A stretch of 64,000 bases of DNA, from assembly GCA_029582165.1 (NCBI GenBank), contig CM055887.1:13009190-13073189 (forward strand), read 5' to 3'. Below, piece by piece: positions 9,848 through 21,621 of this stretch. Below the pieces are notes generated by a model, which worked only from the letters and a program-made list of their open reading frames with translations, was not told where the DNA came from and ran no database searches. Position numbers and translations under genes: made by a program. The stretch is from Portulaca oleracea. Lineage: Eukaryota > Streptophyta > Magnoliopsida > Caryophyllales > Portulacaceae. The stretch's first letter is position 1. Every line of letters begins with the position of its first letter.

Positions 9848-10139
9848 TGTAACGCCCATACCCCTCCCGACTACGGACATTACCGATAACTGCTTTATGG
9901 ATCGATGGCCGGCCCGACACATCACCATGAGTCCTTTAAGCGTGCTTCGTCCTCGCTCATACGCCGCCTGAAAAAACTTCCCAGGAGGTCATTCATCCTT
10001 AGACTACTCCTATCCAAGCATGCTTAACTGAGGAGTTCCCAAATGATGAACTTCTTAAAAGAACGGTGCGCCTTGGTGATATAAGTAGTTATTTCAATCC
10101 TTTTAAGCCAGATTTTAACCACATATTTAAGGTGTTACA
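9848..10139 (-). mobile_element. Cassandra-type solo LTR with embedded 5S rRNA-like sequence
   Basis: The 292-bp unit has TGTAAC...GTTACA ends. Flanks CCAAT (9843-9847) and TCAAT (10140-10144) match 4/5. On the minus strand it contains a 5S-like stretch (AGTTAAGCATGCTTGG, then GACCTCCTGGGAAGT, within about 9975-10045). This is the hallmark of Cassandra TRIM retrotransposons, whose LTRs carry a 5S-like Pol III region. Only one LTR is present, as expected after LTR-LTR recombination. It lies inside the zinc-knuckle codons of Copia-1 gag. Confidence 0.88.
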
Positions 10140-10144
10140 TCAAT

Positions 10145-10191
10145 GTAGGTATTACAAGAGGTATGGTCACAAAGAAGCAGGCTGTTGGAAC
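10145..10191 (+). pseudogene. Copia-1 gag zinc knuckle, right half
   Basis: Joined across the solo LTR, the codons give a CX2CX4HX4C-like knuckle (RYYKRYGHKEAGCW), with the second Cys replaced by Tyr. The frame is then broken by Tat-1 at 10192 and resumes at 45406. Confidence 0.8.
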
Positions 10192-10961
10192 TGTGGACAC
10201 CAGATTTTGTACGGATATTTTAGATAAATTGTACATGTGCAATAAATTAGCATGCAAAAGCCAAAAATACAACCCCCCCAAATACAAAAAAAAAAAAAAC
10301 ATGCCATGTCATCAATCCGTGTGAGATAGCATTCAAACAAATTCCCTAATCCATGTATCCAGCCATGTCATCAATCCGTGCGTGATTACATTCAAACACA
10401 TCCCCTAATCCATGCATCCATGCAATCCCCACAATATAATCATGTACTACCCTAATCTCTTTTTATCCCATAATCAAATAACTTTATTGGGGGATTATGA
10501 TATTAAAGTAGCATGGTTGGTGGATCATGTTTATTCCCACCACTCATCTCACCACCAAAATCATCAACAATCATCATCAACTCTCACCATCAACACTTCC
10601 ATCATCAATCCTCTCCCATCTCTCTCTCAAAACTCCATATCCTATTCCCATATAAAAGTTCCAAAGTGAGTACAATATCGAAGTTCGTAATCTCGAGTCT
10701 CCACCGTTCTCCATTAATACTTGCAAGCAAGCAAGGTTTGGTTATGTTGTTTATTTGTCATCTCATAATCATGTAATCATACTCTCAAAACCATCTTTGC
10801 ATAATAATTTGTAAATATGCACCATATTTTGGATGTTTAGAATATAATGTTGTGAAATATTTTAAACTTCTCCCCGCTCTCTTTGATTCCAAATTCGATT
10901 CAAGTATGTTTTTTTTAAACAGGCGAATCCAAAAATTCTTGAATTCTCGGATTCGTAACCT
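10192..10961 (+). repeat. Tat-1 left LTR, first part
   Basis: This 770-bp piece ends at the Copia-2 insertion and continues at 26830. A TATA box (TATAAAAG, 10651-10658) follows a pyrimidine-rich ATCATC/CACC stretch. It aligns with 38044-38195 plus 44612 onwards, and with the solo LTR at 52827-54314. Confidence 0.88.
10304..10421 (+). repeat. Tandem duplication of ~59 bp in the Tat-1 LTR
   Basis: Two adjacent units, each beginning CCATGTCATCAATCCGTG (10304 and 10363), continue with ATTCAAACA and CCCTAATCCATG. They differ at several bases, so the duplication is not recent. Confidence 0.75.
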
Positions 10962-11080
10962 TGTTGGAGTATTTCAAAAGTTAAGGGACATAAAAGATCA
11001 ATCCATAAGCATAAGGTTGACCAAAAGGTATGGATTGATCAAAAGGTCAACACGAGGCAAAACAAGCAAGTTGGACGTAA
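10962..11080 (+). repeat. Copia-2 left LTR, first part
   Basis: It matches 26105-26210 up to GTTGGACSTAAC, where Copia-3 entered, and continues at 21012. Confidence 0.88.
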
Positions 11081-11361
11081 CTGTTGGGAATGTCCCGACA
11101 ATGTTCGATATACACGGAGATTAAACCAAAGTAATATAGTAATTATATGTCTTGCTAGAGACCTCTATAATTAGTAATTAAATATGTTTAATTACAACTA
11201 TATTATTTGGTCCTATTGGGTCACATAAGTCAGTACTCTGGAACAATGTATGTAACCTAAGTGATATTGTATTACGTTTAGAAAAGTTGGGAACTGATTT
11301 CTGTGAGAAATCAGCCCAAAACGGACCGAACTGGGTTCAACACGGACCGTGTTGACCCAAC
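11081..11361 (+). repeat. Copia-3 left LTR, truncated
   Basis: It aligns with the first ~280 bp of 20249-21011 through GTTGACCCAACA, including one near-palindrome AACACGGACCGTGTT at 11339-11353. The remaining ~480 bp and the primer site are missing where the LINE begins. Confidence 0.85.
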
Positions 11362-13973
11362 AATTGATTGGCCGCTTCAATCAAAATTGGCCTTCTTATA
11401 GTGAAGTTAATAAAATTGTCGAAAATGGGTGGAAAGGTAATTTTAAAGGCCATTTAATGTTTAAAATTACAAGGAGGTTAAAGCATATAAAAATGGATTT
11501 GAAATCTTGGAGCAGAGCTTTCTTCCGAAATTTTAATGATAAGATGGAGCAGAATGCAGCTAAACTGAAAGCAATAGATGATAAGCTCATTAATGACCCC
11601 AATAGCATTCGCCTTAACCAATGGCAACATAGATTAATCAGACAAAGAGAAAAAATGTTGTTGTTTAATCAAAAGTATTGGACAAAATTTTCTATGAAAA
11701 ATTGGTTAACGCAAGGAGAAAGAAATTCTTCTTTCTTTCATAGAGCGGTTACTTTTCGAAAACGGAAAACGGTTGTTCAAAGGCTCAAGGATCCTTCTGG
11801 AGTTTGGATTGAAGATGAAAAAGAGATTCAAACTCTTTTCGTTAAGGAATTCGAATCCAGATTTACCTCTGGCTGCATTACTCCTTGTTGGGATGGGGTT
11901 AACCTTCCTAAGCTTTCTATAGATCAAGCTAATTCTCTTATAGCTAATGTTTCTAGAGAAGAAATTAAAGAAGCCCTTTTCCAAATTGATCCTGCTAAAG
12001 CCCCTGGGCCTGATGGGTTTGGAGCGGTGTTCTTCCAAACATATTGGGAGCTAATTGCAAACGACCTATATGGTGCCATTCAAGATTTTTTCTTAAATGG
12101 TAAGTTATTGAAAGAAGTTAACCATACGTTCATAGCACTGATTCCAAAGGTGGATGATCCTTCTTTGCCTAATCATTTTAGACTAATTAGCCTTTGCAAC
12201 ACTATTTATAAGATTATAGCAAAAATAATGGTGAATCGGCTTAGGCCTCTTTTACAGGTCCTTATTAATTCGACCCAAAGTGCCTTTGTTCCGGAAAGGC
12301 ACATTCATGATAATGTGTTATTGGCTCATGAAATCATGCATAAGTTTGGGAGGTCTAATAATAAAACCCCTTGGATAGCTCTAAAACTAGACATGGAAAA
12401 AACATATGACAGAATTGAATGGAGTTTCCTTATAGGCGTCCTTAACCGAATGGGGTTCCCTTCTAAATGGACAAATTGGGTTTTTGAATGTATCTCTTCT
12501 GTCTCTTACTCAGTATTAGTCAACGATCAACCCTGTGGTATGATAAAGCCGTCTAGAGGCTTGAGGCAGGGAGATCCTTTATCTCCTTACCTTTTTCTTC
12601 TTTGTATGGAAGTTCTTTCTAGAAAGCTCATTGATCTCAGTGTTGTTAAAAAGAATGGGATAGGAATAAATATTTGCAAGGGAGCCGCCACCATCCCGAG
12701 TCTCTTCTTTGCGGATGATAGCCTTTTGTTTTGTAAAGGTAAAGAAAATGCTTGTAACTTGCTGAAGAACACTCTGGACAATTTTTGCAAGTCTTCTGGT
12801 CAACTTATAAATTTTCATAAGTCAGTGATGGTGTTTTCTGCTAAAACTTCACCTAGGAAAAAAGATGTGGCCCAAGGGATTTTTAACATCCCTGTTAGAC
12901 AATCGTTGGGCAAATACCTTGGTTGTCCTTCTGTGAATGGGCAAAAGAAAATTGAATTGTTCTCCCACGTCATTGAAAAGGCTATTAAGAAACTCTCGAA
13001 CTGGAAGGCAAACTCTTTATCTAAGGCTGGGAGATCAATTCTCATTCAGACAAATTTAGAATCTCTACCTGCTCATACTATGCAGTGTTTCCTAATGCCT
13101 AAAAAAACAGCTGATCGGTTAGACAGTACAAACAGAAATTTCTTTTGGAAGAATTCAGGAAACGGTATGCCAATGATTGCGTGGGACAAAGTTTGCAAGC
13201 CAAAAGATCAGGGGGGCCTTGGCCTCAGGAAATCTCATGCAGTCAACCTTGCTTTCCAATGCAAGCTAATTTGGAAGATTTTCCATGATGATAATAGCCT
13301 TTGGGTATCTCAAATGAGGCAAAAGTATTTCAAAGGCGGTGGTAATTCTTTTGCCTCTCAACCTAAATTGTCAGACTCCTGGGTTTGGAAGAACTTACAT
13401 AAAGCTTACAATTTTTACAAGTTGGGGCTTAGATGGAAAATTGGTAACGGTTCAGCTGTAAAATTCTGGACTGATAATTGGTGTCATCAAAAGCCTTTAT
13501 TTAATATTTGTAATTTAAATAGAGGAGATTTTGATGATAGTCTAAAAGTTAGTGACTTCATTTTAGGCGATAAGTGGGATATCCCTAAAGTTACAAGTAT
13601 CCTTGATCCAAGTGCTGCAAAACTAGTTTTCTCCGTCCCTATCCCTTCCTTCGCTCGGGAGGATAAGTTGTGTTGGGGACTTACTAGTGATGGAAATTTT
13701 TCTGTTAAATCAGCTACCTGGCTCTGTCATGGGCTTGATAAGAAAAGCAATTGGGAGGGAAGATGGATCTGGAATTTGGATGTACAACCTAAGTTAAAGA
13801 CCTTCCTTTGGCAAATTTACCATAATAGCCTGCCTCTAAGAGGTAACCTAGTCCGAAGAGGTGTCACCATGGACCCAACTTGTGCTATATGTTTAGAACA
13901 TCAAACCGATCAACATCCGATTCACCAAAGGTCGATTCATCGAGAAAGTGTGGCAAACCGCCAAGGTCCATAA
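11362..13973 (+). pseudogene. LINE ORF2: reverse transcriptase
   Basis: An open frame of about 870 codons crosses in from the LTR; the endonuclease is lost and no native start exists. It holds the post-endonuclease linker (LTQGERNSSFFHRA), KAPGPDGFGAVFFQ (about residues 218-231), then reverse-transcriptase motifs: LIPKVDDPSLPNHFRLISL, LDMEKTYDRIEW with the first catalytic Asp, GLRQGDPLSPYLF, and FFADDSLLF with the catalytic pair. The C-terminal zf-RVT begins at CAICLEHQ. A frameshift near 13905-13920 then throws the frame off; the correct continuation is the frame of 13948-14775. RT residues are intact, which suggests a younger insertion than its host. Confidence 0.9.
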
Positions 13974-14775
13974 TTGGTTACAATCCACAATTGATTGGCC
14001 ACTTGATTCTAGTGGTAAGGATATCCTCTCATACTTTCGGGCCACCTTCACCAATTCGGAGCTGAAGAGAACTACTTACCTCATCTGGAGCATTTGGAAG
14101 GAAAGGAATGCGTGTACCTTTAACAAGGTCGTCTTCAACCATGTCAGAGTCATAATCCGTGCCAAAAAGAACTTTGCAGAGTGGCAAGCCAGAAGTTCCT
14201 TCAATGGGAGTTCGACCTCTTTTAAAGGTCAACCTGTGTCGATACAACGCCAGTACTATACGAAACATGTTGGTTGGGAGCGACCCAACCCTGGGTGGGT
14301 CAAACTTAACAGTGATGGTTCTGTTAACAATCTAGGAGCTGCAGCTGGGTTTGTTATCCGAGATTTCTTGGGCAGACTTCTACAAGCTGGCTGCTTTAAA
14401 CTCACTGCCGAACCTATTCTTCTCGCAGAAACCCTAGCCCTCAAAGTTGGGATTCAACAGGCCCTTCAGGCAGGGTACAAGAAAGTCCAGATTGAAAGCG
14501 ACAACCTGATTCTTATCCAAGCTATTAGAGGGGAGATTAAAGTGCCTTGGCAGATTGATACAATGGTTACGGATATTAAGCTACTTTTACACTTGTTTGA
14601 AGGAATCACTGTGAGTCATATCTTTAGGGAAGCCAATTTGGCGGCAGATTGGTTAGCTAACAAGGGGCACTCCACACAAAACTTGGTTCTTTGGAGTCTT
14701 AGCCCTTCGTCTGATCTTTCTTTCATTTTATTTCATGATAACTTAGGAAGACGCCTTGCGAGAAGGGTCTCCTAA
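13948..14775 (+). pseudogene. LINE ORF2 C-terminal part: zf-RVT end and RNase H
   Basis: The frame after the shift gives VWQTAKVHNWLQ, IWSIWKERNACTF, then an RNase H domain with LNSDGSVNN (first Asp), AETLALKVGIQQAL (Glu), IESDNL (Asp) and FREANLAADWLANKG (final Asp). This archaeal-type RNase H is usual in plant L1 elements of the RIL group. It ends at a stop 25 bases before the CCCGGGTTC-poly(A) tail. Confidence 0.88.
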
Positions 14776-14811
14776 GTTCCGTTGTACTTTTTACCCGGGT
14801 TCAAAAAAAAA

Positions 14812-17800
14812 TATGCCTTTATAATTTGTTATTTAAGCATGTGTTATATTTGATATAATTATTGCAATATTACATGTTTGCATGTGCTTCTAGTATGGCC
14901 ATAGATAGTCGGTTTTACTGGTCTGCGTACCGGGTTGGGTGAAATGCGGCCTGCGTGCCGTCGTTGAATTAATTTTAAATTTAAATTTTCAGTTAGGTTT
15001 ATTTTAATTCATGTAAGGCTTTAATTGTGAGGTCCACTTTGTAAATTTGTTGTATTTGGAGACATCAAGTTGAGTGGGAGCCCAACAGCAATGGAGGTGG
15101 TGATTCGAGTGAGAGCCCATCCGAAGAAGTTGCAAAGCCCAAGAAGATTTTCTTGAAGACTGTCAAGGCTTTGTTAAATTAGTTTGATTAAGTCTAGGTG
15201 GCCATACTAGGGATTTTATTTTATGCTTTAATTTGTTATAGCATGTTGTTTTATTATTCCTTTTATGCTTTTCGAAAGAGCTCACCTAGAATTGCATGCT
15301 TAGGATAATAAAACATACTCTCAAAATTGAATTATTGCTCAACCTATCGAAACACCACTTAGATGGAAAAATAAAGAAGGCCAAAGCGAATTATTTATCC
15401 ATCATTAACAAGTAAGGTGTGGGAGTTAGGTCAATTCAAATTAGCAAGCAAAATAGTTTTGAGTTAAGAGCAAAGGAAGAGAAATAAAGTATTCGATACA
15501 AACTTCTTGCCAAGAATCATTTTGAATGATCGATCATAAGATGATTCACCAAAGATAACATGGGATCAAGTTTTGTTCGGCCAAAGTCCACTTGAGCCCA
15601 TGAGTCTTGTGGGTCTTGGTAAATTAAAACACTAAATGAGAGTTGAAAAAGTGTTTTGATTTGAAGTTAAAATTAGTTTAATTTTTTTTGATGAATAATA
15701 ACTAAAATGAACCAATTTTGTCTCGTAGAATTTATTTATGTCTTTTCACTCAAACATCCACCACTAATAAAATATTGTTTTCTCCTTGAGAAAGAGAAAA
15801 ACAAATTACACTAATTCCTTAATTGACATCGCCATCACAAGATTGTCTTGGAGGCGAATAAAAGGAACATGTCTTTGATATAACATTGAGCTAGACATCA
15901 ATGTTAAGAGGTCAATCAAGCCAAATGAATACATGTAATGTCATAGTATTCATATAATTTTAACTTAAAAATGTTTGAAGGTTAGAGGAAGGTTTTCAAT
16001 ATTAACAACTCAAAACCAAGTTCATCGAACTAGTTAGAGTTGATAAAATATGAAACCAATAACCAGATAGTCTCGGTTAAGCTAGATAAAGGTCAATTGA
16101 TGGCACTCATGTTCTGAAATAATTTGACTGTTTTAAAACATGAGAAACCTCAGATCCCCTTTAGCCAAAAGGTTGGCAACCAAAGATAGTCTTTTAGTGA
16201 AAGGGAAAATAAGATTTAAGAAATCTATCAAAGACAAAAAGTCAAAGGAAAGATAAGGACAAACAGTTGTACATACCCAACCAATGACAGCAACCTGTTA
16301 ACAACCAGATCATGTATGTCACTGGGAGCGTGAATAACTATAAGGAAGACTTGAGATATGATTTCAATTCTAGGCAAATGCATATATGATACACACTACC
16401 CTTATTAAACCCACTTTGAGTATAAGATACTGACTGTGAAACTCGCATTTATGCAAATGTGCAGGATCTACAACAAAGTAGATGTGCTTTCAAATAGGAA
16501 CATGCAATTAGTTATACGTAGTTCCTTATGAAGAGTTGGTTGTTTATCCATTTCCTCAAGACTTATACGAGAAATATATAGGTGATTCTATGTTTTCATT
16601 ATAAGTAGAAATTTAATTTCTCACTCTCAATTAGAGAGAGAGAGGATCACGGATAAACACACCCAACACATCGAAACCAAAAGGTTTAAAAGGAATAACT
16701 CATGTTCAAACATAAAACTTGTAACTATCTATTAAGTCATGCAAATCAGAGCGCATTCAGAAGCGTCACAGTGATAAACTTTTGAATGATAAGACTTTGA
16801 AATATGTGATGTCTGCAAAGCATAACTGTACCTTTTACAAGAAAGGGTAAACGTGCCAATAAACACTCATGCATATGGATGTATGTAGTCCAATTGAGCA
16901 CAAATACAAGGGATGGATTACTTCAAATCTTCAAAGATGAATAAAATAACACATGGTGATTCATGTTTATGAGATTCATCTGAAGCTGGAATGTTAAAAT
17001 AGTTTAATGATTTCCAAAATGAAGTAGTCTTGGCGAAACGATGAGAGCACTTGGATACGATCGAATAGATGCTAATGGTTGAGCCAAGAGTTTGAATAAA
17101 TGACTCAAATGAAATATAATTCTGGCACTATAAGCTTAAGTCATATTAATCAGAAATGCATTCAGAAAACTGCATAGTGCAGGATTTTGGAAAACCTAAA
17201 CTTTGAAAAGTTCAATGTTTATAAAGCATGTCTGATGGGTAAGATGACTAAAACCACCTCTTATTGGAATTGGTGAACAAGCTAACGACTTATTAGGATG
17301 CAAATATATTGATGTATGTGGGCCTATGAGCACTAGTGCTAAGAAGAAGGTTTACAGTACTATTTCATCACTTTCAATGACGATTTTTTAGTAGATATGG
17401 GTATATCTACTTAATACGCCACAAGTTCAAATCCTCTGAAAAATGTTCAAAGAGTTTCAAAGTGAAGTACAAAATCAACTTAACAAGAAAATCAAAACCC
17501 TTCAATTAAGTTGAGAAGGTGAGTATTTGAGCCAAAGATTTCATTGACCATTCCAGAGAATGTGGAATTGTTTCATGACTCTCTCCTCTAGGAATACGAC
17601 ATCTCAATGACGTATCTAAGAGAAGGAATCACAGCTTATTAGATATGGTGCGATCAATAATGGTTGTGTCAGCATGGTCAGTTACCTTTTGGGGATATAT
17701 GCAGTTAATCATAGCTCTAATTACTGAACAAAGAATATCTGAAGCACTAAAGAAGACACCACATTTGATTTGGAGAGGAAAAGTCATTGAACTGTCTTTC

Positions 17801-20248
17801 TGAAAGAAAGGGGTATCACTTCTACAAACTGTTGTAGAGGATAACATTTGTGTCTCAAAATGCTTTCTTCTTAGAGAATATGTTATTCTCTAAAAGAAAG
17901 AGTGGAAGAGAATTTTGAACTTACCGATGTTCAAGAGACACAAAACACTATAATCATCACCTAAAACTCCGCTACTTGATCCTAGTTCAAGTTTTCCTAT
18001 TGGTCGGAAAATTAAAGAGCGAGGTTGAGGTAGTAGAAGCTCCTCAAAACGTTGAGGAGGAGGTGCCATGAACAATACTCCAAGCAAGGTCAGGTAAACA
18101 ACTCCATCAGCCACAAAGATATCGATCTTCTATGGATGAGCATGAGATGTTACTTTTAGAAAGTAATGACTCTACCTACATCAAAGAAGCTTTAGCAAAT
18201 CAAGTTTCCATAAGGTCTAAAATGGACTCTATGTATGCAACCAAGTTTAGAACTTGGTTGATTTGTCTGAAGATGTAAGCCATCAAGCATAGGAGGGTTT
18301 TAAGGCAAAACATGGGTTCATTAAGATAGACATTAAGACTGACTTCAAAATTAGATTTTGAAGAAAGGTGCGTATTTGACACAACTGAATAGTATTTTGT
18401 TGGAATACTTGTAAACTTCAAGAGACCATCTGTGGTCTTAAGGAAGCTTCTAGGAGTTGGAATCATTGACCTTCTTAGCCAGGACATCAAAAGTTTGATA
18501 TACTGGGAAGTGCTAAAGATAATATTGTGTTTACAAGAAGTTCAATGGGAGCAATGCGTTTTCTAATATTGTATGTGATTGACATACTGCCTACTGAGAA
18601 GAAGATTCTCATGTTGCTTCTACTGAGGTTGACTTGGTAATAATTTTCAAAGTGAAAGAATAGGTGGGGCTAAGAATTTTCTTGGAGACAAGATCTATAA
18701 TGATAGATTAAAGATTTTGATTGTTTGAATCAAAGTTGACTAGGTGTTGAATAAGTTCAACCCACTTCGAGAATGTTAATTTCCATAAATCATGGCATAT
18801 CCTTAAGGAATCTGATTGTCTCACAATTAGAGGATCGAAAAGGGATGAGACATAAAGCTCACGCTTCAGGCGTGAGATTAATGTATGCCACGAGATGGTC
18901 AAAGCCCAACATAACATATACATTGTGTATATGTATAAGCAAAACTAAGGATATGTCCTAAGTCTAAAGTGGTTGATAAAAGCTAAGTGTGAAGAGTTGC
19001 ATTGATGCTACACTTATGTCAGAAGATATGATTCTCTGAAAGGTCAGAGAAATTATACGATCTGTCTGAGTGATATTGAGGTGAGCTGGAAGATGTTCCT
19101 ATCATGACATGCGTTTAATTCTACAAATAAGACAAGAATGAGACGACTTTAGAAGCTGTGGCAGAAACTGTTAGGATTGTGAAAATTCGTTTTAGAACTG
19201 GGTGGTGTTTCTAGCCTTACGAGAGAAATGGAGTCTTGTTAATAGGAGTCATCACTCAAGCAAAGGAACTGAAGCTCACTATGAATCCAAACATAAGTTC
19301 CGGAAATATCTCCCTGTATGAAAGGTCATTACTGAGATGGTATATGTGCGAGGTTCATTGCAAGTATTATGTACTAAACCCCTATTGTAGTTATAGCATG
19401 ATAGTCATGCATGAGCAATAGGTATTGAAAACATTCCGGAATATTAACAAGTCAAGTTTACATGAATTGTTCATAAAATTATGACATTGTTGATTCATCA
19501 TTAAGAATAAGATTCCAAGATTTACATTAATTGTGGTTTAGAATTATGTAAATGTCCAAAAAAGGTTAGCGAATTAAAATGGGAAATTGGATGAGGTTCG
19601 ATTTCTGAAACCCCATTAGTGAACTTGATAACGCTAGTCTTGGTCGACAGTCGACCTAGTTCCTAAATGTATTATCACGTAGGAACAGTGATAATATCAA
19701 CACAATTAGCATGTAGGATTGAGGTGATGATCAAGTTTCGTGATCATAGTGATGTGATGACATCATAAATCAATCACATGAGTATTGTTGAGAATAACTA
19801 CCGAACTGACCCGCAGTGGGAGCTCTTTAAGTTGGGAATTGTCATAGGAGCTCTTACTACTCAAAATTCCTGAATCCTGAGTTCAATACACAGACTGCAT
19901 GATCTGCTGTGACTTTGGAGCGCATTAAACGCCTTTCGTAACAGTAGGCTATAAAGGCGGTGTCTGGGTTACAGTTGGATCATGTGAGAATGTGTGTCTG
20001 AACAAGATGGCATTGTCCTCCCTATTAGGGACAGTTGTCTTATTGGCCACTCGGTGAGATTGGACTGAAAATGCTTGGCCGAGCTCAGATGAATCAATAG
20101 CTGATCATCTGCTTTTCAGAGTCTAACTCGGAGATCGAGGAACGTTCGGGTCTTACATAAGGATGACTTTAGCTTACCTTATCGGAACTCGAGACAATAA
20201 GTGACAAGGAAGATTAAGGAATCGAACACTTGTGGGACAAGTGGAGAT
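14812..20248 (+). pseudogene. Copia-3 internal region, heavily decayed gag-pol
   Basis: No frame stays open, but Copia landmarks are readable. Leader or gag with GCATGCTTAGGATAATAAAA lies near 15290. Integrase traces are at 17290-17800 (VCGPMSTSAKKK, FITFNDDFS, SLLDMVRS, then SFWGYMQL-like). Reverse-transcriptase traces include CGLKEASRSWN near 18425-18460 and an SQLEDRKGMR stretch near 18815-18850. From about 19560 to 20248 comes long non-coding sequence that also occurs in Copia-4. Stops are numerous, so the copy is old. Confidence 0.75.
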
Positions 20249-21011
20249 TGTTGGGAATGTCCCGACAATGTTCGATATACACGGAGATTAAACCAAAGTA
20301 ATATAGTAATTATATGTCTTGCTAGAGACCTCTATAATTAGTAATTAAATATGTTTAATTACAACTATATTATTTGGTCCTACTGGGTCACACAAGTCAG
20401 TGCCCTGGAACAATGTATGTAACCTAAGTGATATTGTATTACGTTTAGAAAAGTTGGGAACTGATTTTACGAGAAATCAGCCCAACACGGACCGGCGGGT
20501 TCAACACGGACCGGACCGTGTTGACCCAACACGGTCCGTGTTGGGACACCACGGTCTGTGGTGTCCATGGGCCGAGTTAATGGACCTTCTGGTGTCCAAC
20601 ACGGACCGTGTTGCAACACGGACTGTGTTGGGCCTGAGAAGCGCGCCGTTGCGTTAAGTCGGCCCGTTAGGGTTTTGAACCCTCTCCCCTACTTTCTAAA
20701 CACTATATAAAGGGGTCTCTGTGAGAGATTATTCCACACCAACTGCCTGAGACTCTTAGAGAGATACCAGGGTGATTTCCTGAGTTCCTCTCTGTTTTAG
20801 TTTTGCAGTTCCAGTTTCAGGAAACATTATTTGTTTCCGAAACAATCTCACATATATCTTAGATTGAGATTCGTCTCGATCGGCGGATTAGTGATCAGGT
20901 ATAATTACTAAAGCCTCTGCAATCATTGTGATTAATTGTTTTATAATTGTTATGAATATACCGCCAATTAATCTGTAACTGTTTAGGAAATAGATAACCT
21001 AAAACCTAACA
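20249..21011 (+). repeat. Copia-3 right LTR
   Basis: 763 bp, TGTTGGGAATG...CCTAACA. It holds a cluster of near-palindromes (20528-20542, 20548-20562, 20598-20612, 20615-20629) about 75-175 bp upstream of a TATA box (TATATAAA, 20704-20711). Confidence 0.88.
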
Positions 21012-21601
21012 CTAGCACGGGTCTTCGTGTCAAACGTGACACGACCCGTGCATGTTGGTGTCCACAGAGTAAAATAATCTTGCATAGGTCCAACACAGAC
21101 TGTGATGGTTCACCACGGATCGTGTTGAGTGCAGGATGCCTAAACGGCATAACCCCATGATTTATGCCCCCGGATTGATTAATTGGATGGATAATTGGGA
21201 TTGATATTGACTGAGAAATCAGTCAATAATCATCCATTATTATCCATGGAAAATATCCCTTGGATCATGCACCCTTGCTATGGAAATGATTCTAAGATTG
21301 AATGCTCCTAAAGGCCTATAAATAGTGGGTGTTTTGTTCATTCAAACACACCATCACAATCTCCTTCTTCTTCTTCTAGAGAGCTTTAACATACTCCTAA
21401 GGTGTTGAACTACAGCAACATTCTTGAGAGTCCTTGAGAGATCTTGTAACTTTGCTTACAAGAAGTTAGGTTTTACCCTTGAATCTTTTCACGGTATAGT
21501 GAATAAGTCTTAAGCGGAGACGGGATTGCCCTCGACTCCTAGCCACCCAAGTGATCCCTCATCTTGTATGTGACCGATTCATTTCCTTTGTTTTTCCAAC
21601 A
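21012..21601 (+). repeat. Copia-2 left LTR, second part
   Basis: It matches 26235-26824 closely. TATA box TATAAATA is at 21317-21324, followed by a CTTCTTCTTCTTCT tract. A segment at 21495-21512 is complementary to sequence just after the LTR. Confidence 0.88.
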
Positions 21602-21621
21602 ATCTTAAGACTTATCCACTA
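21602..21621 (+). other. Copia-2 leader: candidate non-tRNA primer site
   Basis: Where a tRNA-iMet site would be expected, the sequence reads ATCTTAAGACTTATCCACTA directly after the LTR. Eighteen bases of it can pair with the LTR segment TAGTGAATAAGTCTTAAG (21495-21512) with one mismatch. The LTR segment is conserved in the right LTR. Confidence 0.5.

Larger units (their letters stand above)
11362..14811 (+). mobile_element. L1/RIL-type LINE, 5'-truncated
   Basis: A non-LTR retrotransposon of ~3.45 kb starts within the end of the endonuclease region and runs through reverse transcriptase, zinc-finger and RNase H domains to a CCCGGGTTC end and a nine-A tail (14803-14811). No clear target duplication was found. 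On its right lies Copia-3 internal sequence and not the missing part of the Copia-3 LTR, so the insertion or a later event removed host sequence. Confidence 0.85.
11081..21011 (+). mobile_element. Copia-3: degenerate Ty1/Copia element inside the Copia-2 left LTR
   Basis: LTRs begin TGTTGGGAATGTCCCGACAA; the right one (20249-21011, 763 bp) is complete and ends CCTAACA, while the left is cut by a LINE. Flanks read GTAAC and CTAGC. Each differs by one base from CTAAC, the target sequence preserved in the other Copia-2 LTR, so this is a decayed duplication. The purine tract GTGGGACAAGTGGAGAT precedes the right LTR. The coding region has no long open frame. It belongs to the same family as Copia-4. 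Confidence 0.85.

Noticed and set aside
10060..10139. Functional 5S rRNA gene in 9848-10139
   Set aside because: Only a 5S-like segment within LTR context is present, with several differences from plant 5S; Cassandra LTR is the better call.
11339..20629. ACGGWCCGT motifs as simple satellite
   Set aside because: They are not in tandem with a fixed period and recur in LTRs of different families, so they are reported as a regulatory-type motif.
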